Positions 1 through 8,274 of a stretch of DNA of 64,000 nt are shown here, one piece after another. Origin of the DNA: an uncultured bacterium. GTDB lineage: Bacteria > Myxococcota_A > UBA9042 > PHBI01. Location: positions 1 to 64,000 of the forward strand of contig CALHXW010000178.1 of NCBI GenBank assembly GCA_938040325.1. Reading direction: 5' to 3'. The notes below the pieces were generated by a model. It searched no databases. It saw nothing but the letters and a program-made list of their open reading frames with translations, and was not told the origin of the DNA. A program made the position numbers and the translations under genes. Within the stretch, counting starts at the first letter, position 1; every line of letters begins with the position of its first letter.

Positions 1-675
1 GTCCATGTCCTCGACGGCAAGTACACGATGTTCACGGGCCGCCGCACGAGCCGCGTCTCGACCAAGAAGCTGCGCTACTACGCCCACCCCGATCGGCAAG
101 GCATCACGAAGGACGGGCTGGCGCTCTTTGGCGGCCGGCGCTTCGAGGGCGTTAAGGGCAGCTTCAAGGTCGACTTCAAGCCAGACGCCGACGTCTTCCC
201 CGCCCACGCAACGAGCTACAACCGCGACACGAAGGGCTACGACCTGAGCATGCACGATGGCAGGCCAAGCGTGTCGTTCATCTTCGGCATGCATGACATC
301 TGGCGCGACGACTACCAGGATCCAGAGACCCGCAAGCGCAGCTATCCGAACCCAACCCAGGGCTGGGCGGTGCGCGTCTCGAGCGACAAGGTCGAGCTGC
401 TGCGGCTGGGGGAGACAGCGCCTGCTGAGGTTCAGCGCAAGCGCGAGTCCATCAAGACGACGGTCGTGGCGACCAAGAAGAACCGCTTCAAGGCGGTGGA
501 TGCCGAGATCGACATCAAGGTGAAGGGCAAGCGGGTCGAGGTCGAGGTCGACGGCGACGACTTCACGTTCAAGCTGCCGACTGCCGAGGCCCAAGGAGGC
601 TACATCGGCTGGTTCATCGAAGGCCCAGGGTTTGTCGAGCTGCGCAAGCCGAGCTTCAAGAGCCTCGCAAAGTAG
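1..675 (+). CDS. C-terminal part of a beta-rich protein of unknown function (5' truncated by window edge)
   Basis: The reading frame is open from base 1, so the gene starts outside the window; the ATG at 28 in the ORF track is probably internal. About 224 residues are visible. They alternate short hydrophobic and charged stretches, as in a beta-sandwich, with Trp/Gly-rich turns such as GWAVRVSSDKVELLR and GGYIGWFIEGPGFVELR. The latter resembles the last strands of concanavalin-like jelly-roll domains, but I cannot name the family. There is no membrane segment in the visible part. The gene is followed by 223 bases without a gene. Function unknown; a carbohydrate-binding or glycosidase-associated domain is only a guess. 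Confidence 0.6.
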   Translation, partial: VHVLDGKYTMFTGRRTSRVSTKKLRYYAHPDRQGITKDGLALFGGRRFEGVKGSFKVDFKPDADVFPAHATSYNRDTKGYDLSMHDGRPSVSFIFGMHDIWRDDYQDPETRKRSYPNPTQGWAVRVSSDKVELLRLGETAPAEVQRKRESIKTTVVATKKNRFKAVDAEIDIKVKGKRVEVEVDGDDFTFKLPTAEAQGGYIGWFIEGPGFVELRKPSFKSLAK

Positions 676-839
676 CCCGCGGCGAGTTGGTGCGGTCCGT
701 GTCGCTGCGGATGGACAAGCGACGCCAACGCCGGGCCGACGGCTTCCAAGCCCGTTCGAACGCTGACGAGAAGCCATCGCGCGACCCGGATCGCGCCTCA
801 TTTCTGACCGGGCGGTCCGCGCGTAGACCGTCGTATATC

Positions 840-868
840 TTGACGATCGGCCCATTCTGGTTCTCTAT
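840..868 (+). promoter_or_regulatory. Possible sigma-70-type promoter for the lipoprotein at 899
   Basis: TTGACG at 840-845 matches the -35 consensus and is followed 17 bases later by CTCTAT, a poor -10. It lies about 30 bases before the start codon. The weak -10 makes this only a candidate. Confidence 0.25.
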
Positions 869-898
869 CCCCCGCGTGACCCCTACGGAGGACTGAAC

Positions 899-1753
899 AT
901 GAGAGCGATCGTCTTTGCTGCTGTTGTCGCCCTGGTTGGCGGCGTTGCTTGTGACAAGAAGGCCGAAGATAAAGCCGGCGCCGACAAGGGTACCGCGACC
1001 GCGGCTACTGGCGGCGACAAGGCTCCGGCTGGCGCGGCTGAAGGCGGCGACAAGGCTCCAGCAGCTCCGGCCGGCAACGGCATTGCCGACGTCAAGGGCC
1101 TGGCAACGGCCGCGGCGAAGGCCATCAGCGCTGGCGACAGCGCTGCTTACGGCAAGCTCGTGATGCCCGCGGGCTTCACCAAGACGCTCTGCAGCGACCT
1201 CGCTGTCGACGACAACAAGGAAAAGGCTCGGTACGCCGCTGAGGTCGGCAAGTCGAAGGCCGCCATCGAAGGCAAAGCCTGCAAGGCCTACGACTGGTCC
1301 AAGGCCAAGCTCGTCAGCGTCTCTGGCGGCAACAAGCCTGTCGCGGACAAGATCTGCCCGAACGTGAACAACTTGGGCGAGCTCGGTGTGCACTACAAGA
1401 TCGACGGCAAGCACGTGGTCGTGCAGCTGCCGGGCGCAGTCGCCAGCAAGGACGGCAAGTCCTTCTACGTGACGGGCGCACCGACCTGCCGCGACGGTGT
1501 CTCTGGCGCCACTGCCGCTGCCGGCAAGGGCGGCTGGGAGGCCACGAAGGCCGAGCTGCTCAAAAAGGCCAAGGGCTTCACCGCGGCCGTCTGCGCCTGC
1601 AAGGACGAGGCATGCACCAACCCGATCATGAGCAAGTTCATGGCCGACACCGGCAAGCTCGTTGGCCCGCACAACGTGAGCAAGGCCGACCAGGACCTGA
1701 TCTCGGCGGCGATGAAGCCAGGCATGGACTGCATCCAGAAGCTCGGCAAGTAG
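899..1753 (+). CDS. Secreted lipoprotein, function unknown
   Basis: The 284-residue product has a short N-terminal hydrophobic stretch ending in GGVAC, a plausible lipobox with the acylated Cys at residue 19. A low-complexity Lys/Ala/Gly/Asp linker with repeated GGDKAP follows to about residue 60. The remainder is a soluble domain with about eight Cys, probably disulfide-bonded in the periplasm or at the outer membrane. A good ribosome binding site (GGAGG, 7 bases before ATG) fixes the start. It is monocistronic, with a strong terminator 29 bases after the stop codon. I recognise no family; similar Lys/Ala-rich lipoproteins with a Cys-containing C-terminal domain are common in Myxococcota. 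Confidence 0.8.
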   Translation: MRAIVFAAVVALVGGVACDKKAEDKAGADKGTATAATGGDKAPAGAAEGGDKAPAAPAGNGIADVKGLATAAAKAISAGDSAAYGKLVMPAGFTKTLCSDLAVDDNKEKARYAAEVGKSKAAIEGKACKAYDWSKAKLVSVSGGNKPVADKICPNVNNLGELGVHYKIDGKHVVVQLPGAVASKDGKSFYVTGAPTCRDGVSGATAAAGKGGWEATKAELLKKAKGFTAAVCACKDEACTNPIMSKFMADTGKLVGPHNVSKADQDLISAAMKPGMDCIQKLGK

Positions 1754-1781
1754 CACGGAGCCACGCTCCAACGCATCCGCG

Positions 1782-1820
1782 AGAGGCGCAGGACATCGGT
1801 CCTGCGCCTCTTTCTTTTTT
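1782..1820 (+). terminator. Rho-independent terminator
   Basis: A perfect 13-bp stem (AGAGGCGCAGGAC pairing with GTCCTGCGCCTCT) with a 4-base ATCG loop is followed immediately by TTCTTTTTT. It terminates the lipoprotein gene ending at 1753. Confidence 0.95.
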
Positions 1821-1920
1821 GGGATGACCCCTGACACCAACGATCGCGTTGGATCGTTTTGTTCAGTACCCGAAGCACCGCCCTTCTCGTCGTATCATCA
1901 TTGTCGACGAGGAGATCGAG

Positions 1921-3141
1921 ATGATAGAGAACTCGGTAGGGCGGCCTGTTCAGGGTCGGAACTTCTATGGCCGTGAGCGCGAACAGCGGGCAATGTGGCG
2001 CCGGCTGGCGACCGACCACGTCCTGATGCTCGCGCCGCGGCGGGTCGGTTCGACGTCGCTGCTCTTCAAGCTGCGCGACGACGCGCCCGGTCACGGCTTC
2101 TACGCGGCCTATCTGTCGGTCGCGGACGCGACCAGCGAGCTCGACTTCGTCAAGAAGCTCTGTGACGCGCTGGCCAAGGTCCCAGAGGCCCAGCCGGCGT
2201 TCAAGCGTCTCGAAGCCGGCCCGCTGAAGCGACTCCTGCGTCACACGCGACGGATCGAAGCTGGTCCGGTCAGCCTCGAGTTTGACGACACCGCCGACGG
2301 CGCCGGGAAAGACTGGACGCTGCTGGCCGAAGAGCTTGCCGAGGCGCTTGAGAGGCTCGGCAATCGCTGGCTTCTGCTGGTCGACGAGCTGCCGGTCTTC
2401 ATCTCAAACATGCTGTCGGCGTCCGTCGGGACCAACAAGGGCGTCGAGCGTGCGCGCGACTTCCTGCACTGGTTTCGGAAGCTGCGAAACCCGAGCCACA
2501 TCGAGACCCAGCTGAGGTGGGTGCTGGCTGGCTCGATCGGACTCGACGCGCTGGTGGCGCGGCTCAACCTGGGTGAAACGCTCTACGATCTTCGCCCGGT
2601 CCCTCTTGGCGCCTACGCACGTCCTGTGGCGCGGTCATTCCTCCAGGAGCTCGCTGAGAGCTACCGGCTCGACCTGAGCAGCGAGACTGCCGAGTGTATC
2701 CTCGACCGCGCTGGCTGGCTGATCCCCTACCACCTACAGGTCGTCTTTTCGCAGCTTCTCGACCGCAGCCTCGACAGCGGCGAGCCACCGTCGCCCGCGA
2801 TGGTGGACGCGGCCTGCGGCGACCTGATGGCGCCGGCGTTTCGGCACTACTTCGACTACTGGCGCCAGCGGCTTCGTCGCGAGCTTCCGTCTCCTCTCGA
2901 CGCGCAAGCGCTTGAGGTGCTCGCGGTGGCGGCGTTCTTGCCCGATGGGGCCGCCGAGCCGACACTGCGCGAGGCCTATGAAGGTGTCCCAACCGAGGTG
3001 CAACCCAGCCGCGATGAGCTTCGCGTGCTGCTCGATATGCTCGTGACCGACGGCTACCTCGAGTGCTGCGACGACCGACCGAGGCTCTACCGCTTCCGCT
3101 CGAGCCTGCTGCGGGAGTTTTGGCTTCGGCGTGTTGCTTGA
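1921..3141 (+). CDS. AAA/STAND-like ATPase with a degenerate Walker A motif
   Basis: The 406-residue protein resembles archaeal-type/AAA-like P-loop ATPases. N-terminal GRNFYGRERE is the usual lead-in, then APRRVGSTSLL at residues 38-48 sits where such proteins have PRRxGKTSL. The catalytic Lys is Ser44 (codon TCG). Walker B is WLLLVDELP near residues 150-158. A C-terminal winged-helix-like region follows. I chose the ATG at 1921 because GAGGAG precedes it; the tracked 1849 start is a TTG without a good site. It lies 96 bases upstream of a second ATPase of similar layout and is likely co-transcribed. Loss of the P-loop Lys suggests an ATP-binding or hydrolysis-deficient partner. Biological role unknown. 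Confidence 0.75.
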   Translation: MIENSVGRPVQGRNFYGREREQRAMWRRLATDHVLMLAPRRVGSTSLLFKLRDDAPGHGFYAAYLSVADATSELDFVKKLCDALAKVPEAQPAFKRLEAGPLKRLLRHTRRIEAGPVSLEFDDTADGAGKDWTLLAEELAEALERLGNRWLLLVDELPVFISNMLSASVGTNKGVERARDFLHWFRKLRNPSHIETQLRWVLAGSIGLDALVARLNLGETLYDLRPVPLGAYARPVARSFLQELAESYRLDLSSETAECILDRAGWLIPYHLQVVFSQLLDRSLDSGEPPSPAMVDAACGDLMAPAFRHYFDYWRQRLRRELPSPLDAQALEVLAVAAFLPDGAAEPTLREAYEGVPTEVQPSRDELRVLLDMLVTDGYLECCDDRPRLYRFRSSLLREFWLRRVA

Positions 3142-3237
3142 TGCCTAAGACGCGAGCCTCCGCCGGCTTGCATAAGGCCCGTACCGCCGCTTTTCGCGCG
3201 TGCCTACGCGCGTGCACTTCACCAGCAAGGAGCTCCG

Positions 3238-4827
3238 ATGACCGCAGCAGTCCTCTACAACCCCGCGCTCCTCGACCGCTGGAGCTGTCGCGCCGAAGCC
3301 GTGTTTCGCCGTGGCCTGTTCGAGCGCGTACTCGCCGACCTTCAGCGCGCGCCGGACGACGCGGCGCCTCAGCATCGGCTCTTCGTCGGGCCGACGGGTG
3401 CGGGCAAGACCATGCTGCTGCGGTGCCTCGGTCACGCCATCGAAGACGATCCGCAGCTCTCGGAGCTGTGGGTGCCGCTGACCTTCCCGGAGCGCCAGTA
3501 TGACGTCGACCAGCCGGCAGATCTCTGGACCAACGCGCTCGATTATCTGGTCGTCAGGCTCACGCGCGGGCACCAGCACGCCCTCGCGGCGGCCCTGCGC
3601 GGCGCGCTCAGCGAGCTGCCCTCGGAGCCACAGCGCCGCAACCGCGAGGCCTACGAGCTGCTGGTCAGCGCGTCTCAGCTGATCGACCGCCGGTTTGTGC
3701 TGCTCATCGACAACCTCGACGCGCTGCTCGAGCGGCTTGAGCGCTTTGCGCCGACAGCGTGGGGCGTGAGGCAGCGCCTGGCCTCTGAGCCGCGGCTGGT
3801 CATCGTTGGCGCCAGCACCCGGCCTCCGACGTTTCAGGCGAACGCGGTCTTCTACGACCTCTTCATGGTCCACCCTCTGCGGCACTTGGCCGGCGAGGTC
3901 GTTGGTCGCGCCATCGCGTCGTTTGCGCCTGAGCCACTGCAGGACCGAATCGTCGAGCTGTGCGAGGACAACCAAGCGACGCTCAGCGCGCTGCTAGACC
4001 TCACGGGCAGCCAGCCGCGAGAGCTTGCGCTCGTGAGCCTGCAGCTGACCCTAGGTGGCGTGCGACCTGCGCGGGTGTTGCTCGCTGCGGTCTTGGATCT
4101 TTTGACGCCACAGTACCGCGCCGCCGTGGATCTCCTCGGGCCCCCGCTCCAGCGGGTCCTACACGCACTCGGAACCGCTTGGCACCCCATCGCGGTCGAC
4201 CAGATCGCGGTGCGCCTGCGCGCTAAAGACGTCTCAGGTGAGCTCGAGGCGCTCAAGGCCCTCGGGCTCATCGAGCGTGTCGACTACGACGCTGGCCCGC
4301 CGCGCTACCACATCGTCGAGCGACTCTTCGCGACTTGGTTCATGCTCCGAAGCGGCCAGCCTCATCGGCGAACGCTCCTCAGCGCCGTCGACCTGCTCGA
4401 GCTCGCCTATCGTGACCCCCGACCGCCGGTCGATCCACGTCTCATCGACGGCGCTCGAGCCTGCGCATCAGGCCACTGGCGGGCGGCAGCAGGACTCGCG
4501 CGACGCTGTCTCGATGACACGGCCTGGCCGGACTGGGGCTCGGCGCTCTACTTCCTGCGGGCGGCGATCGATGCCGGACGCGAGCTTGAGCTTATCGAGG
4601 AGCTCAGCGGCTACGATCACCGGCTCCGCTGGGAGCTTGTGCGGCATGCGCTACCGCTCTGCGGACAACCGGACCGTCATGGGCTTCGGCTGCTCGCGCC
4701 GGAGCTACGACCAGGTGTGCTGCACCTTGTCCGGCTGCTCACGGCGCCGCCTGGCGCCATCCGGATCGGCAACCGGCGGCGACCGTCTCAGCGCCTCGCT
4801 GCGTCAGCAGGTATCAGCCACGGGTGA
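3238..4827 (+). CDS. AAA/STAND-like ATPase with intact P-loop
   Basis: This 529-residue protein has a canonical Walker A (GPTGAGKT, residues 51-58) and Walker B (FVLLIDNLD, about 153-161), followed by a sensor-like Arg-rich segment and a probable winged helix (about residues 300-370). Its 150-residue C-terminus is Leu/Arg-rich and helical. There is no signal peptide, so it is cytoplasmic. ATG at 3238 is preceded by AAGGAG. It follows the degenerate ATPase gene and converges with the LysM-M23 gene 26 bases downstream. Paired P-loop ATPases of this kind occur in regulatory and defence loci, but no effector domain is recognisable here, so the function stays open. Confidence 0.75.
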   Translation: MTAAVLYNPALLDRWSCRAEAVFRRGLFERVLADLQRAPDDAAPQHRLFVGPTGAGKTMLLRCLGHAIEDDPQLSELWVPLTFPERQYDVDQPADLWTNALDYLVVRLTRGHQHALAAALRGALSELPSEPQRRNREAYELLVSASQLIDRRFVLLIDNLDALLERLERFAPTAWGVRQRLASEPRLVIVGASTRPPTFQANAVFYDLFMVHPLRHLAGEVVGRAIASFAPEPLQDRIVELCEDNQATLSALLDLTGSQPRELALVSLQLTLGGVRPARVLLAAVLDLLTPQYRAAVDLLGPPLQRVLHALGTAWHPIAVDQIAVRLRAKDVSGELEALKALGLIERVDYDAGPPRYHIVERLFATWFMLRSGQPHRRTLLSAVDLLELAYRDPRPPVDPRLIDGARACASGHWRAAAGLARRCLDDTAWPDWGSALYFLRAAIDAGRELELIEELSGYDHRLRWELVRHALPLCGQPDRHGLRLLAPELRPGVLHLVRLLTAPPGAIRIGNRRRPSQRLAASAGISHG

Positions 4828-4853
4828 CGACTGCGGCCCCGCGGGCCACGCGA

Positions 4854-5954
4854 CTACGGCGAGACGTAGCTGAGTGGATCGACCGAGGAGCCACCGAAGC
4901 GGATCTCGAAGTGGAGGTGGGGTCCGGTGGAGTTGCCCGTGCTGCCGACTTTGGCGACCACTTGGCCCTGGCTGACCTGTTGGCCGACCGCAACTGTCAC
5001 AGAGCTAGCATGGGCGTAGCGCGTCTCGACGCCATCGCCGTGGTCGATGTAGACAGCGTTGCCGTAGCCGCCAGCCCAGCCGGCGTGTGTCACGACTCCG
5101 CTCTTAGCTGCGTAGATGTTGCTGCCAGCAGCCGCGCCGACATCGAGTCCATGATGGTGACTGACCTTGCCACTGATCGGATGGACACGCTGGCCATAGT
5201 GAGAGGTCAGCCGGCTAGAGTCGCTGGGGTAGAGCCAACCGCTGTCGTTGGCGCCTTGTTTCGGAGGTGTCTCAACGATCGTCGCGCCGTCCGGTATCTT
5301 GAGCAGCTGGCCGATGCGAAGGGCGCTTGGGTTTCTGATGCCGTTGAGGAGGGCAATCTCGCGCCAGCGAGCCTGGTTGCTAAGCAAGCGTCCGGCGATC
5401 CCCGAGAGGGTGTCGCCTGGTAGGACGGTGTAGGTCGACGCTTTGCCTGAGTCTGCTTTGACAGGTGGTGTACTAGCGGTCGAACCAGGGACCTTGAGGA
5501 CTTGTCCAACGCTGATCAGGTTTGGGTTCGCAATTCCGTTGAACGTTGCGATCTCCATAAAACGTGACGCATCGCCGAGTACCCGCACCGCGATGATCGC
5601 AAGCGTATCACCGGCACGGACCGTGTAGCTCTGAGCGCCCCCAGCAGCCTCGACGGGCTTTCCGGTCTCGTTGGTGGGCGCGTCGTTTTGAGGTTGTAAG
5701 ACATCGGTCGAGGCACCTGCACTAGGCAGTCGCAGCTGTTGACCAACGTCGATTAAGTTTGGATTCGAGATGCCATTGAGTGCGGCTATTTCTGTGTAGC
5801 GCGCGGCGTCGCCGAGCTGGCTCGCGGCGATCTTACCGAGCGTGTCGCCGGCCTTGACCGTGTAGCTGCGCGGCCGTGGTGCAACCTGCTCATCATGGCT
5901 GTGCTCATGATCGTGGTCGTGCGCTGCGTTGTTGCGTTCCGCGAACTGAAACAT
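4854..5954 (-). CDS. Triple-LysM M23-family peptidase without signal peptide
   Basis: The 366-residue protein carries three LysM modules (about 30-77, 109-155, 174-221, each beginning YTVxxGDTL) and a C-terminal M23 metallopeptidase domain. Zinc-site motifs are present: HxxxD (His267/Asp271 in HHHGLD) and HLH at 346-348. These enzymes cleave peptide bonds in peptidoglycan. Unusually, the N-terminus is MFQFAERNNA followed by an Asp/His-rich stretch, with no hydrophobic signal segment. GGGGA lies 5-9 bases upstream of the ATG, supporting this start. Export may therefore use a non-Sec route, or the enzyme may act intracellularly or on release by lysis. It converges with the ATPase gene ending at 4827. 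Confidence 0.9.
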   Translation of the reverse strand: MFQFAERNNAAHDHDHEHSHDEQVAPRPRSYTVKAGDTLGKIAASQLGDAARYTEIAALNGISNPNLIDVGQQLRLPSAGASTDVLQPQNDAPTNETGKPVEAAGGAQSYTVRAGDTLAIIAVRVLGDASRFMEIATFNGIANPNLISVGQVLKVPGSTASTPPVKADSGKASTYTVLPGDTLSGIAGRLLSNQARWREIALLNGIRNPSALRIGQLLKIPDGATIVETPPKQGANDSGWLYPSDSSRLTSHYGQRVHPISGKVSHHHGLDVGAAAGSNIYAAKSGVVTHAGWAGGYGNAVYIDHGDGVETRYAHASSVTVAVGQQVSQGQVVAKVGSTGNSTGPHLHFEIRFGGSSVDPLSYVSP

Positions 5955-6013
5955 GCGTTCCCCGTCGGCGAGACCTTGACCCCGCTACGACGGTACGCGC
6001 TGCGGTGCACAAT

Positions 6014-6029
6014 TGCAACCGCACGGCCG
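6014..6029 (-). promoter_or_regulatory. Possible sigma-54 promoter upstream of the LysM-M23 peptidase
   Basis: On the minus strand CGGCCGTGCGGTTGCA keeps GG and GC with the required 10-base spacing and an intact TTGCA element, but the -24 element matches only partly. It lies 60 bases before the start at 5954. Treat as a weak candidate. Confidence 0.3.
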
Positions 6030-6115
6030 GAATGTTGCTAACCCTAAACCCATACAGTGAAAGCAGAAATAACGCAGCGCGTCGCACACTGTGCGGCGCG
6101 CGTCATGAATCGGCT

Positions 6116-8143
6116 TTAGTCTGCGGTCACCTCGGCGATGGGGCGCGGCCAGACGCCGTCGCCGGGCAGACGGTAGCCGCAGCCGACCGGCGGCTCCGGA
6201 TGCGCCATCAGCGCGTTCGTCGGGCTCGCGTCCTGGCTCCACCAGCGCATGGACACGTGCATGTGGTGGTGGTGGAACGGCCAGCCGTCGCCGTAGGCCA
6301 GCGAGCCAAGGAGGTTGTTGACATCGGTTGTTGTGATGACGCCGGCGTCCCGCAGGCGGGCAGCTTCGGCTTCGAAGAGCGGGGCCAAGAGCTTGTCGAC
6401 ACCAATGACGCGCAGGCGAGGGTTCCGGGCGAGCGTCACCATAAAGAGCGTTGTCCTCGGAAGGTCGACCACGTGGTTTGCCACGCTCGTACAGAAGTAG
6501 CCGTCGCTGCCGGTGTTGTTGGGGCCGCAGACAATCCCGCCGCTGGAGTCGCCATCGGTCTGGTAGTAGGCGATATCGATGTTGCCGCCCTGGTCGTGAG
6601 TCGTCTCGGGGTGGCGAGGATCGCCCACGTCGAAGCCCGGCGTGATGCCGTCTTTGTCGCACATGTCGATAAGGCCGAGGGGGTCGGTCCCCGGGTACTG
6701 CTGCTGGACCTCATGGATCGCATGGCGAACGGCCATGATGGTCTCGCGTCGAAGCCAGCGGTAGCTTGAGTAGGCCTCGAGGGTGTAGCCGTTGGGCACG
6801 TAGGGATCGTCGGGGCGGGCGAAGGGAAACTGGTAGAGCTGCCCCTTCGTCGCGCCCGTGAAGCCGCGGCACTCGTCGAAGTCGTAGTGCGCTAAGCAGT
6901 CATCGCCGTCGATCCACGGCGATGAGAACGCCTCGAGGTCGTAGGTGTTGGTCGCGCCCGCATACGGCTTGACCCGGAAGTAGCTGGTGGTGTCCGCGTT
7001 GGCGTTCATCACAGAGTGGTACTCGTAGCGGTTCTCATTGGTCCGTTGGCTGTAGTTTTCAGGGCCCACGCGCGATCCGAGCAGCGTGCCCTGCTCGTCA
7101 TAGGCGACGAGGTCCAGGTCGCCCATGATGTGGGCGAAGGTCGCGCCGACGGTGCCGATGTGACCTGCAGGGACCGTCACGGCGTACCAGTCTTCGTCGC
7201 CGCTGCAGAGGTCGACGCTGGCCTGCGACGAGGGCAGCGACAGCTCGGCGGGGGCCCCGATGGTCTCGTTGGGCTCGAAGCTCTGGTCGTTGCAGACGAA
7301 CGGGGCACTCGACCAGCCGAGGACACAGCCGCCGATCGTCGGGTGACAGCCATAGCCGGCCGGGCACTCGGCATCGGCATCGCAGCCTGGCCAGCACGTC
7401 TCGCTCGTGGTCGTGCACTGGTAGCCCTGAACCTGAGGACAGCCGGTTCCACCGGCACACGACGCCATGCAGGCCATGGTGCCGCTGTCGCTAACCTGAA
7501 TGCAGGATGACCCCTCCGGACAGCCGCCAGGCTGGCAGTCGAACTGAAGGCAGTAGCCGCCAATGAAGCCGTTGGCGCCGCCGTCGAAGCCCTCGGGGTA
7601 GCAGATCGCGTCTCCGGCGCAGTCCTCATCGGCTTGGCACGGACCGCCGACGGGGCTGGATCCGCCGGCTCCAGGCCAGCACGTGTCGTCTGCATCGCAG
7701 ATATAGCCCTCGCCGGTGCGGCACTCGTTGCTGGCGCTGCACGACTGGAGGCACCAGGAGTCGCCGCTCTCAAAGTTGAAGCACTGGGTGCCCTCGGGAC
7801 AGGAGAGGTCGCCGCCACAGCTCTGAGTGCAGTAGCCTCCTGGCAGTCCGAGACACCCGTCGCCGTCGCAGTCCGCCTCCGTGCCGCAGGCGCTTCCGAT
7901 CGCTCCCGGCTGAGTCGTCGTAGTGTCGGTCGCAGGCGTCGTGTCCACCGGCAGCGTTGTGTCCACGGCAGGTGTCGTGTCGTCCGCTGTGGCGGTGTCG
8001 TCGGACGTGTCGTCGCTGGCGGTGTCACTCTCGACAGTGTCTGTGCCACCCGCATCGGGGTTGGTGTCGTCTCCACAGGCCATCAGCCCGAAGGTGAAAA
8101 CCAGAGCCAAACGGCCGGCCTTGGTGCGTCGCATCGCCTTCAT
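6116..8143 (-). CDS. Cys-rich lipoprotein with C-terminal LAS-type (MepA/VanX-like) metallopeptidase domain
   Basis: The 675-residue product begins with a signal peptide and lipobox (FGLMAC), then a Thr/Asp-rich linker, then several Cys-rich modules of the form CxxDxxCxGDAxC to about residue 275. A PPC-like beta domain follows (SFEPNETIGAP). The C-terminus carries zinc-ligand motifs of the LAS peptidases: THDQGGNIDI gives the H-x6-D pair and HHHHMHV gives the final HxH. Such domains cut D-Ala-D-amino acid or related peptidoglycan cross-links. I start it at ATG 8143 (GGAGGAG just upstream) instead of 8194. It is divergent from the lipoprotein at 8275. Substrate specificity is inferred. Confidence 0.85.
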   Translation of the reverse strand: MKAMRRTKAGRLALVFTFGLMACGDDTNPDAGGTDTVESDTASDDTSDDTATADDTTPAVDTTLPVDTTPATDTTTTQPGAIGSACGTEADCDGDGCLGLPGGYCTQSCGGDLSCPEGTQCFNFESGDSWCLQSCSASNECRTGEGYICDADDTCWPGAGGSSPVGGPCQADEDCAGDAICYPEGFDGGANGFIGGYCLQFDCQPGGCPEGSSCIQVSDSGTMACMASCAGGTGCPQVQGYQCTTTSETCWPGCDADAECPAGYGCHPTIGGCVLGWSSAPFVCNDQSFEPNETIGAPAELSLPSSQASVDLCSGDEDWYAVTVPAGHIGTVGATFAHIMGDLDLVAYDEQGTLLGSRVGPENYSQRTNENRYEYHSVMNANADTTSYFRVKPYAGATNTYDLEAFSSPWIDGDDCLAHYDFDECRGFTGATKGQLYQFPFARPDDPYVPNGYTLEAYSSYRWLRRETIMAVRHAIHEVQQQYPGTDPLGLIDMCDKDGITPGFDVGDPRHPETTHDQGGNIDIAYYQTDGDSSGGIVCGPNNTGSDGYFCTSVANHVVDLPRTTLFMVTLARNPRLRVIGVDKLLAPLFEAEAARLRDAGVITTTDVNNLLGSLAYGDGWPFHHHHMHVSMRWWSQDASPTNALMAHPEPPVGCGYRLPGDGVWPRPIAEVTAD

Positions 8144-8274
8144 CACTGCCTCCTCCATCGTGCGGTCGGCGGCTTCTCCCATGCGCGCGTCCAAGGCTCA
8201 AGGTTGAAGCCGTCGGCGCGTGCTCCGGCAGCCAACCTATCGACTCGGCGGTTGCACTGAGCTACAAACCGCTC

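Noticed and set aside
656-1840. 394-residue minus-strand ORF
   Set aside because: It is antisense to a lipoprotein with ribosome binding site, lipobox and terminator; no domain is recognisable.
1849-1920. TTG start of the first ATPase
   Set aside because: The ATG at 1921 has a good ribosome binding site, and the conserved sequence begins there.
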